Origin: Acidobacteriota bacterium
GTDB lineage: Bacteria; Actinomycetota; Acidimicrobiia; Spongiisociales; UBA5794
Length of the DNA stretch: 9,927 nt
Direction of reading: 5' to 3'
Assembly: GCA_004356175.1 (NCBI GenBank)
Contig: SMXV01000135.1
Location: 1 to 9,927, forward strand
The first letter of the stretch is position 1, and every line of letters begins with the position of its first letter. Positions 1 through 5,388 of the stretch are shown here, piece after piece. The notes below the pieces were generated by a model. That model was given only the letters and a program-made list of their open reading frames with translations. It was not told the origin of the DNA and did no database searches. Position numbers and translations under genes: made by a program.

Positions 1-272
1 CAGCTGGGGCAACCGTCGCCACAGCCGACGGGGAAGCGACCGCTTGGATGGACCGAGCGGGCAAGCGAGTAGTTCTGTTCTCAGATGAACTCGGTGTATG
101 CGCAAACGCAATCGAGGACCTCGCACGGCGCCATGGACGCGCACAGATCGAAGTCGTCGATTCGACACCGCTTGTCGACCATCCAATCGCAGCAGCCCTG
201 CGCGAACGAGGCTTCTCTGCCGGATACAAGGGGTATACGCTTGGTAGGGATCGAACAGGAGGCTCTCGGTGA
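1..272 (+). CDS. lhr: Lhr-like ATP-dependent helicase, C-terminal end only
   Basis: The reading frame is open from base 3 with no start in the window and ends at TGA 270-272, giving about 89 visible residues of what should be a protein of well over 1000. The visible part has the layout I know from the extreme C-terminus of Lhr-family helicases: a stretch like ‘AWMDRAGKRVVLF’ (Lhr: a ‘yler.gr.L..F’ strand), a charged helix, then the closing ‘ALRERGFSAGYKGYTLGR’, matching the family’s final ‘LraaGFv.gyrGl.lr’. Lhr enzymes are superfamily 2 3'-5' DNA/RNA-DNA translocases linked to DNA repair. The helicase motifs themselves lie outside the window, so the call rests only on the tail. The next gene starts inside this stop codon (GTGA), which suggests co-transcription and coupled translation. 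Confidence 0.65.
   Translation, partial: AGATVATADGEATAWMDRAGKRVVLFSDELGVCANAIEDLARRHGRAQIEVVDSTPLVDHPIAAALRERGFSAGYKGYTLGRDRTGGSR
257..262 (+). promoter_or_regulatory. Strong Shine-Dalgarno for the coiled-coil gene
   Basis: AGGAGG lies 6 bases before the GTG at 269, inside the end of the helicase gene. It is the clearest ribosome binding site in the window and decides the GTG start of the downstream gene. Most other genes here lack one. Confidence 0.8.
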
Positions 273-652
273 ACCTGCCAACATCAAGCGACGACATTCT
301 TGAGCGGATTCAGGCACTCTCACTCGAACTCTCAGGTATGACGGATTCGGACCCCGAACGCGAGAACATTGAGGCGCAACGCGAAGAACTTCGTCTGCAC
401 GCCCGTTCCTTGTCCAACAGGACGCGCCACCCGCGCAGCGTCGAGACTGAAATCGAGATGCTTGAGACCCGCCTGATCGAGATCGAGAAGAAGTTCGTGA
501 CAAAGGGGTACGCGGAGAAACGCCTCAAAAAAGGATTCTCAGACCCTGGTGCGTACAGCGCTGGAATCAACGCATTGTTGGCCGAAGAACACGCTCCAGA
601 AATCGACAACATCACGGAGCGCCTTATCGAACTGAGATCCATCAAACCTTGA
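269..652 (+). CDS. Small charged coiled-coil protein of unknown function
   Basis: A 127-residue soluble protein with no signal peptide or membrane segment. The GTG start is chosen because it sits 6 bases after AGGAGG and overlaps the helicase stop by 4 bp. Residues about 9-47 and 57-76 are Glu/Arg/Leu-rich and predicted by eye to form two helices (a helical hairpin), for example ‘ETEIEMLETRLIEIEKKF’. Then follows a distinct segment ‘GYAEKRLKKGFSDPGAYSAG’ (residues 80-99), which looks like the most constrained part, and a last helix ending ‘ITERLIELRSIKP’. I do not recognise the family. Coupling to an Lhr-like helicase suggests a DNA- or RNA-related accessory role, but this is inference from position only. 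Confidence 0.8.
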   Translation: MNLPTSSDDILERIQALSLELSGMTDSDPERENIEAQREELRLHARSLSNRTRHPRSVETEIEMLETRLIEIEKKFVTKGYAEKRLKKGFSDPGAYSAGINALLAEEHAPEIDNITERLIELRSIKP

Positions 653-710
653 GAGCCATGGACGCGCGTCCGAATCGTTCCACAACCACGCGCGTTAACT
701 GTCGTTGACC

Positions 711-716
711 TACACT
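711..716 (+). promoter_or_regulatory. -10-like hexamer of a leaderless promoter, usp gene
   Basis: TACACT fits TANNNT and ends 7 bases before the ATG at 724, so transcription would begin at or next to the start codon. There is no Shine-Dalgarno in front of this ATG. No convincing -35 box is visible at the usual distance. Confidence 0.45.
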
Positions 717-723
717 TCGACTC

Positions 724-1245
724 ATGCGGGTACTCGTTGCAACTGCAGGCGCACTGCCACCAGAGCCAGTCGTCGAATTCGCCAGACACCTCATCGGTGG
801 CACTGGCTCTGTCACAATTACCACTGTTGTAGAGGTGCCGCGTGCGTTTCTCGAAGACCTCGGCGCGGACGACTGGCATCCCCTTCACGACACTGTGCCA
901 AAGGACACCTCCGACGCGGTCGTTACTTCCTACCTCAACGAGAGAGGTCACCGTATAACGGATCCCATTCGCCTGGCACTTGAAGGTGCACGAATTCCGT
1001 GCGATGTCCACATTCTCGAGGGGGCGGATCCCGCAACTGCGATTTCTGAGGCCGCCAATGAGATGGATGCTGACATTGTCATCCTGGGGGCTACGAAACA
1101 GATATTCGACAGGGATGCGTGGGAGAGCGTATCGGCACGGGTCATGATCGAGTCAGGTCGACCGGTTCTTGTTGTTCCTGAGGTCCGGAACACGTCACCC
1201 GATCACACAGAACTCATCGAATATCCGACCTCAATCTCTGACTGA
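724..1245 (+). CDS. Universal stress protein family (UspA-like, divergent)
   Basis: 173 residues, somewhat longer than the usual 140-150 for a single Usp domain. The frame starts with the typical ‘MRVLVATAG’ beta strand and ends with ‘DADIVILGATKQIF…SARVMIESGRPVLVVPE’, the Usp C-terminal half (beta strand, helix, ‘RPVLVVP’ strand). Residue 122 is the Gly of ‘ILGA’, but the ATP-binding signature GxxG-x9-G(S/T) is not intact after it, so ATP binding is doubtful. Family members are cytoplasmic alpha/beta proteins induced by stress or starvation, often dimeric. Residues 40-75 (between ‘VEVPRAFLEDLG’ and ‘YLNERGHRI’) form a longer insertion than normal. It follows the coiled-coil gene after 71 bases and probably has its own promoter. 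A polar tail after residue 154 (‘VRNTSPDHTELIEYPTSISD’) is not part of the fold. Confidence 0.75.
   Translation: MRVLVATAGALPPEPVVEFARHLIGGTGSVTITTVVEVPRAFLEDLGADDWHPLHDTVPKDTSDAVVTSYLNERGHRITDPIRLALEGARIPCDVHILEGADPATAISEAANEMDADIVILGATKQIFDRDAWESVSARVMIESGRPVLVVPEVRNTSPDHTELIEYPTSISD
761..811 (+). repeat. 10-bp perfect inverted repeat within usp gene
   Basis: CAGAGCCAGT (761-770) and ACTGGCTCTG (802-811) are perfect reverse complements separated by 31 bases. With so long a loop one such pair in 10 kb is not very surprising, so biological meaning is uncertain. Confidence 0.5.
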
Positions 1246-1289
1246 CGAGAATCGCCACCAGTCCTCAAGCTGCCCTCCCGCTCTCAGAG

Positions 1290-1847
1290 CTACCGACGCG
1301 CGCACCCGAGGTCCAGGCCGGTTCCCTCTGAGCGGGCCACGGCCTCAAGCGACCTACACGTTGACGAGAGGCGGTACTGGCCGTCCCGAAAGTCTGAGCC
1401 AGCCAACGCACCCTGGATGTCTGACAGATCACCCGCCGATGAAATTGACAGGCGCGCCTCCGGCAACGCACCACCAACACCGGCAAAGGCGGCGACATAG
1501 TCGTCGTGGGCAGCCGAAACGACAGCGGGTGGCGTGAGCAGTGAAATAGTGTCAAGGTATCGGCCCATCGCATCCTCAAGCAACGACAGATACTGGAGCA
1601 TTTCACCCTTCGTAATGTCCGTGGCCTGCGACTCGACGCTGCCATCGGAGCGCTCCACGATGTCAGAAATCTGGTTCGTCACGGCGTTCTGGAACGTCTC
1701 CGATAATGCCTGGGACTCAACGATATACGCGTCAGTCGCCTCCTCCATTGCGCTGGCATACTCTGGCAGCGGTAGCGCCTGGGAAGAACATGCCGACGCG
1801 ACGAACGCCAAGGCGACAGCAGCCGGCACGAAACGTTTCACGGTCAC
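1290..1847 (-). CDS. Putative secreted lipoprotein, unknown function
   Basis: 185 residues starting at a GTG (1847-1845) that overlaps the stop of the upstream ABC exporter by 4 bp (GTGA). The N-terminus is a lipoprotein signal: ‘MTVKR’, a hydrophobic stretch ‘FVPAAVALAFVASA’, then Cys20 (‘VASAC’, a lipobox with Ala at -3). The mature part begins ‘SSQALPLPEYASAMEEATDAY’ and is mostly helical and acidic, with a ‘LLTPPAVVSAAHDDYVAAF’ segment (about residues 103-121), and ends ‘LDLGCARR’. I do not recognise a domain. The protein is predicted to be anchored on the outer face of the cytoplasmic membrane. Tight overlap with the exporter suggests co-expression and possibly a shared job, such as an accessory factor or a substrate. 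No clear Shine-Dalgarno is seen, which fits translation by coupling. Confidence 0.8.
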   Translation of the reverse strand: MTVKRFVPAAVALAFVASACSSQALPLPEYASAMEEATDAYIVESQALSETFQNAVTNQISDIVERSDGSVESQATDITKGEMLQYLSLLEDAMGRYLDTISLLTPPAVVSAAHDDYVAAFAGVGGALPEARLSISSAGDLSDIQGALAGSDFRDGQYRLSSTCRSLEAVARSEGTGLDLGCARR

Positions 1848-3733
1848 ACCGGCGACGTGGCTCTGAACTGCGTCTCGAAGAGCGTTGCATAGAGACCGTC
1901 GAGTTCCAGCAACTCCGCGTGAGTACCGACCTCCTTGACCCTGCCTTCGTCGATCACAACGATCTTCGAAGCGTTCAGGACCGTTGAGAGTCTGTGTGCA
2001 ATCACGAGCGACGTGCGATCCTTCATCACACGTTCAAGCGCCTCTTGCACGAGCGCTTCGGATACCGCATCGAGGTGGGATGTCGCTTCATCAAGAATCA
2101 ACACTGATGGATTCTTCAACACGACTCGTGCAATGGCTATGCGCTGCTTCTCCCCTCCAGAGAGTCGGTACCCTCTCTCCCCTACCCGTGTTGCCATGCC
2201 GTCCGGAAGTGAATCGATGAAGTCGGATATTCCGGCGACCTGAGCCGCCGCAACGAGTTCCTCAGATGTGGCATCGGGCTTTGCATAGCGAAGATTTGCC
2301 TCGATTGTGTCATGGAAAAGATACGTCTCCTGCGTCACGACTCCTACGGCCTGAGCCAGGGTGTCGAGCGGCATGTCCTTGACATCTATTCCATCAATCA
2401 GGACCCGTCCGATGGTTGTGTCGTACAAACGCGGTACCAGATACGTTGTGGTTGTCTTTCCTGCGCCTGATGGTCCGACAAGAGCGACCATCTGCCCGGG
2501 CTCAACCGTGAAGGAGATACCTTCAAGAGCCCAACCGCTACTGGTCTGCCGTTCATCAGTCTCGGCTTCACCCGAGTCGCGCCAGCCGAAGCGGCTGACC
2601 GATTCAAGACCTTGCTCGTGTCCTGCATCGTATTTGAACCAAACATCATCAAACTCGACCCGACCCTCGACCGTCGTCACAGCAGCTGGCGTATCCGATT
2701 CAGCGATATCAATGGGCATGTCAAGAAGCTCGAATACCCGCTCGAACGACACAAGCGACGTCGTGAATTCGACGCGGGCATTCGTGAGCGCAGACATCGG
2801 CCCATACAACGACCCGAGGTATGCGCTGAGAGCAACGATCGTTCCAATCGTCAGTGAACCGTTGATTACAAACACTGCGCCGAGCCAGAACACGACGGCG
2901 CTTCCAAGGGCGGACACAAGCCCGAGAGCCATGAAGAACCAGCGCCCAATGGTCGCCTGCCTTACACCGAGGTCGCGTACCTCTGACGCATGAACGGCGA
3001 ATCGGTCGTCCTCAAAGTCGGCTCTCCCAAAGAGTTTCACGAGCAACGCCCCAGACACAGAGAGCGTTTCCTGCATCACAGAGTTCATCGATGCGTTCGC
3101 CGCCATCTGCTGTCTCCGGATTCTCCGCAGGCTGTTGCCGACGCGGCGTGACGCCACAATGAACAGCGGGAGGATCGACACAGCCAGCAGCGTAAGGCGC
3201 CACTCGAGCCTCGTCATGATGAACAATGTCGCCACAACTGTCACGCTGTTTGCGACAAGGGAGACAAAGGTCGACGTGACTGCTTGCTGAGCACCGATGA
3301 CGTCCGAGTTGAGACGCGACATGAGTTCGCCGGTCTTGGTGTTTGTGAAGAAGCTGAGGGACATCTGCTGCAGATGGTTGAACAACTGTCTTCTCAGATC
3401 GAAGATGATTCCCTCGCCCATCTTTGCGGTTGCGCGTCGTTGGACAACCCCGACGACGCCATTCACAAGTGGTACGAGCACCATTCCGAGCCCGAGAAAG
3501 GTCACGAGACGGAAATTCTCGTCGGGAATCGCGGTGTCGATGAGTGTCAACATCAACAACGGTGGTAGCAGCGAGAGACCCGAGATAACCAAAATCGTCG
3601 CAAGTACCACAGCGAGATGAGCCTTGTACGGCCGTGCATACGTCAGAACCCGCGTCAGAAGCGCCCTGTCGATCTTTGGCGTTGATGTTTCTTCGTCATG
3701 GCGCATGAATGCGCCCCATGAGGCTCCGTGCAT
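1844..3733 (-). CDS. ABC exporter, fused membrane and ATPase domains (half-transporter)
   Basis: 629 residues, normal for a type IV (MsbA-like) half-transporter. The transmembrane domain spans about residues 35-320 with six hydrophobic segments (for example 39-62, 76-98, 156-173, 179-195, 265-290). The nucleotide-binding domain (about 357-625) is intact: A-loop Tyr368, Walker A GPSGAGKT (420-427, Lys426), Q-loop Gln468, signature LSGGEKQ (524-530), Walker B VLILDE (544-549) and switch His580. About 30 extra residues (371-400, ‘GHEQGLESVS…’) separate the A-loop from the strand before Walker A; related actinobacterial exporters have an insertion there too. The start at 3733 is preferred over Met10 because ‘W…MRHDEE’ is part of the family N-terminus. 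It probably works as a dimer exporting a lipid, drug or peptide; the substrate cannot be read from sequence. It is flanked by two lipoprotein genes on the same strand. Confidence 0.95.
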   Translation of the reverse strand: MHGASWGAFMRHDEETSTPKIDRALLTRVLTYARPYKAHLAVVLATILVISGLSLLPPLLMLTLIDTAIPDENFRLVTFLGLGMVLVPLVNGVVGVVQRRATAKMGEGIIFDLRRQLFNHLQQMSLSFFTNTKTGELMSRLNSDVIGAQQAVTSTFVSLVANSVTVVATLFIMTRLEWRLTLLAVSILPLFIVASRRVGNSLRRIRRQQMAANASMNSVMQETLSVSGALLVKLFGRADFEDDRFAVHASEVRDLGVRQATIGRWFFMALGLVSALGSAVVFWLGAVFVINGSLTIGTIVALSAYLGSLYGPMSALTNARVEFTTSLVSFERVFELLDMPIDIAESDTPAAVTTVEGRVEFDDVWFKYDAGHEQGLESVSRFGWRDSGEAETDERQTSSGWALEGISFTVEPGQMVALVGPSGAGKTTTTYLVPRLYDTTIGRVLIDGIDVKDMPLDTLAQAVGVVTQETYLFHDTIEANLRYAKPDATSEELVAAAQVAGISDFIDSLPDGMATRVGERGYRLSGGEKQRIAIARVVLKNPSVLILDEATSHLDAVSEALVQEALERVMKDRTSLVIAHRLSTVLNASKIVVIDEGRVKEVGTHAELLELDGLYATLFETQFRATSPV

Positions 3734-3746
3734 GTCAGTGGAGCCT
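3721..3746 (-). repeat. 7-bp inverted repeat flanking the ABC exporter start codon
   Basis: AGGCTCC (3721-3727) and GGAGCCT (3740-3746) are perfect reverse complements around a 12-base spacer that holds the start codon (3731-3733). One arm overlaps the -10-like TAGGCT. It could be an operator-like palindrome at the DNA level, or chance. Confidence 0.5.
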
Positions 3747-3747
3747 A
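3742..3747 (-). promoter_or_regulatory. -10-like hexamer, ABC exporter gene
   Basis: On the minus strand TAGGCT lies 8 bases before the ATG at 3733 and no Shine-Dalgarno is present, consistent with a leaderless start. The same hexamer occurs upstream of serC. No good -35 box is seen. Confidence 0.45.
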
Positions 3748-3788
3748 CGCCGACCAGGACGCCGCAGCAGCGGTCTGACTATTCGTCC

Positions 3789-4496
3789 TCACGGAAGCAA
3801 TCCTGATAGGAGCGCAGCCGAGTTCGCAACATCGAAACACAGCTCCTCTGAAATATCTGAGCGACAGAAGAGTTCATAGCGATGGCCAGCCTCGGTCCAC
3901 CCGAGACTGATGCCGTCGGGAACAATGATTGGAACGATCGCAGAGCGGGTGGGCAGCAAATCCTCTGCGGCTCTCCCGACCCGCAGCACGCCAAGGCGTG
4001 TCGTGGCCGACTGGTACGGGTCAGCGGTCCACATTCCAAAAGCTGCCGTCGTATCCGGATCAAGCACACCAGTTGTTTCATCGAAGACGAGCTGGCTCGT
4101 GATCCAACGAACTGACTCAGGGACAAGGTCAGGGAACATGATTCCTGGAAGCGCAAGAGCGATCTCCGTTCGTGATGATTGGACGAAACGGCTTCTGAGT
4201 TCGCGTTGCCACACGCCGCTCACGACCTCCTGTGGGGATCCCTCCATCTGGTTTGCCAGGTCGTCGTTGAACCACTGCACATCGGTCGCGGCAACAAGTC
4301 CCTCGTCACCAGTCCCTGCAACAACCGTGACAAGAGTCGTCGTCGGAACCTGATCTCCTTGGACGTACTGACGCGTGCGATCCCCAACTCCGTCCAGCAG
4401 TCCCGCTTCGCCGCAACCAGCCAGCACAATTGAGAACAGCGCAATTGAGAACAGCGCAGCTGAAGAGAGCGCACCGGTACTGGCAAGGCGTTTCAT
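3789..4496 (-). CDS. Putative lipoprotein, unknown function
   Basis: 235 residues from the ATG at 4496 (the frame is open 16 codons further upstream, but the signal peptide starts here). ‘MKRLASTGALSSAALFSI ALFSIVLAGC’ is a textbook lipoprotein signal with lipobox LAGC and Cys28 as the lipidated residue. The hydrophobic core contains ALFSI twice, from an exact 15-bp tandem duplication. The mature part has no domain I recognise. Features are a ‘DQVPTTTLVTVVAG’ strand soon after the anchor, a segment around ‘WRITSQ’-like aromatic/charged residues in the middle (‘ESVRWITSQLVFDE’), and two Cys near the C-terminus (‘FCRSDISEELCFD’) that could form a disulfide outside the cell. It lies 55 bases upstream of the ABC exporter on the same strand, so it may be part of the same envelope unit. 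Divergent from the lipoyl-transfer gene. Confidence 0.8.
   Translation of the reverse strand: MKRLASTGALSSAALFSIALFSIVLAGCGEAGLLDGVGDRTRQYVQGDQVPTTTLVTVVAGTGDEGLVAATDVQWFNDDLANQMEGSPQEVVSGVWQRELRSRFVQSSRTEIALALPGIMFPDLVPESVRWITSQLVFDETTGVLDPDTTAAFGMWTADPYQSATTRLGVLRVGRAAEDLLPTRSAIVPIIVPDGISLGWTEAGHRYELFCRSDISEELCFDVANSAALLSGLLP
4427..4458 (-). repeat. 15-bp tandem duplication in lipoprotein signal peptide
   Basis: AATTGAGAACAGCGC is present twice without any mismatch (4428-4442 and 4443-4457); the period-15 match extends over 4427-4458. It is in frame and duplicates the residues ALFSI in the signal-peptide core. This looks like a recent slippage event. Confidence 0.9.
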
Positions 4497-4502
4497 GTCG
4501 GT

Positions 4503-4508
4503 AGGATG
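4503..4508 (-). promoter_or_regulatory. Weak -10-like hexamer, lipoprotein gene at 4496
   Basis: On the minus strand CATCCT lies 6 bases before the ATG at 4496, the same spacing as at the aroQ and sixA starts. It departs from TANNNT at the first base, so support is modest. No Shine-Dalgarno is visible. Confidence 0.3.
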
Positions 4509-4551
4509 GCACGGTTTCTCAATAACTGACACCACTTGGACCAATCACGAC

Positions 4552-5337
4552 ATGGCCGATTCAGCACCACTAGCCGCGACCGGCATGCAAACTGACACGA
4601 TTCACATCATCAGGGGGCATCTCACCGGCGATGCTCCCCTCGACACCGCGATCTCACGCACACTCCTGAAGCGTGTGTCAGACGGCGAACTCCCTGAGAC
4701 CCTGCAAATCGGTCTGCCCCACAGTGTCGTCGCCTTCGGAAAACATGACGCTCTGACGAAAGGGTTCTCCCATGCTGTATCCATCGCGACCGGGTACGGA
4801 TACGACCCAACCGTCCGCATTGCCGGGGGAAGAGCCGTTGTGTTTCATCGCGACGTTGTTCGCTTCGCGTGGACTCTTCCGATCGATGCACCGCTTGTGA
4901 ACATCCGCGACCGTTTCGACATTCTCGCGGAGAGAACGATCACCGCAATCAACTCTTTCGGAATCGACGCCGTGGTTGGCCAGTTGGCGGGCGAGTACTG
5001 CCCCGGACGTTACAGCGTCTCGATTCCGGGGATAGGAAAGGTCATGGGATCTGGGCAGCGGCTGGCTCGTAAAGCCGCTCAGATCGGAGGCATGATTGTT
5101 ATTCGCGGCGCTGAGGCCATCAACTCAGTACTAGTCCCTGTCTATGAGTCGCTGCACCTCGACATGGACCCTCACATCACCGGCGCCGTATCTGAGGCAG
5201 CAGCCGTGGATGCCGAGTTGTTCATGGACCGTTTCGTTGAGCAATTCGTCGAGGAACGCGAGCCATCCTTCGTAGACATAGACCATGCGACGCGCACCGC
5301 TGCGCTCGATCTGCGCCATATACATGACCCGGGCTGA
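4552..5337 (+). CDS. Lipoate-protein ligase A / LipM-type octanoyltransferase family protein
   Basis: 261 residues from the ATG at 4552; Met12 (4585) is an alternative start, and neither has a clear ribosome site. The fold-specific signatures of the LplA/LipB/BPL group are visible: ‘RIAGGRAVVFH’ (residues 89-99), matching R.tGG.aV.H that binds the lipoyl or octanoyl chain, and ‘GKVMGSGQR’ (162-170) with Lys163 in the place of the conserved Lys of the K..GsaQ motif, followed by ‘GGMIVIRG’. Cys150 in ‘EYCPGRYSV’ sits just upstream of that Lys, where LipM-type transferases carry their catalytic Cys, so thioester chemistry is possible. The enzyme should attach lipoate or octanoate to E2 or GcvH lipoyl domains in the cytoplasm. 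Whether it is an ATP-dependent ligase or an ACP-dependent transferase cannot be decided here. Divergent from the lipoprotein gene (55 bases between). Confidence 0.8.
   Translation: MADSAPLAATGMQTDTIHIIRGHLTGDAPLDTAISRTLLKRVSDGELPETLQIGLPHSVVAFGKHDALTKGFSHAVSIATGYGYDPTVRIAGGRAVVFHRDVVRFAWTLPIDAPLVNIRDRFDILAERTITAINSFGIDAVVGQLAGEYCPGRYSVSIPGIGKVMGSGQRLARKAAQIGGMIVIRGAEAINSVLVPVYESLHLDMDPHITGAVSEAAAVDAELFMDRFVEQFVEEREPSFVDIDHATRTAALDLRHIHDPG
5048..5085 (+). repeat. Bulged 13-bp hairpin inside lipoyl-transfer gene
   Basis: GATCTG (5048-5053) pairs with CAGATC (5080-5085), and AGCGGCT (5057-5063) pairs with AGCCGCT (5073-5079). The only interruption is a 3-base bulge at 5054-5056; the loop is 9 bases. 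It lies over the codons of the GSGQR-LARKA region. Confidence 0.6.
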
Positions 5338-5376
5338 CCTGACCGAGGCTGACTTGCGCGATCGACACAAATCGTG

Positions 5377-5382
5377 AACACT
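5377..5382 (+). promoter_or_regulatory. -10-like hexamer, aroQ-hydrolase gene
   Basis: AACACT, then exactly 6 bases, then the ATG at 5389. There is no Shine-Dalgarno, which suggests a leaderless transcript. The position also argues against the in-frame ATG at 5374, which would lie upstream of this element. Confidence 0.4.
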
Positions 5383-5388
5383 TGCCAC

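Noticed and set aside
661..696. Possible terminator: ACGCGCG (662-668) with CGCGCGT (689-695) after the coiled-coil gene
   Set aside because: The loop is 20 bases, the arms are simple CG alternation and no T tract follows; it is too weak to call a terminator.
310..1011. Long open frame on the minus strand (about 233 codons)
   Set aside because: It is antisense to both the coiled-coil gene and the usp gene; the sequence is rich in Arg/Ser/Cys with no recognisable domain, as expected for a shadow frame in GC-rich DNA.
2361..2993. Open frame on the plus strand opposite the ABC exporter
   Set aside because: The opposite frame encodes a complete, motif-perfect ATPase domain; the plus-strand product is low-complexity Ser/Thr/Arg sequence without family resemblance.
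5332..5353. Direct repeat GGCTGAC with period 15 at the end of the lplA-like gene
   Set aside because: Only 7 identical bases in two copies; no array and no link to a known element.
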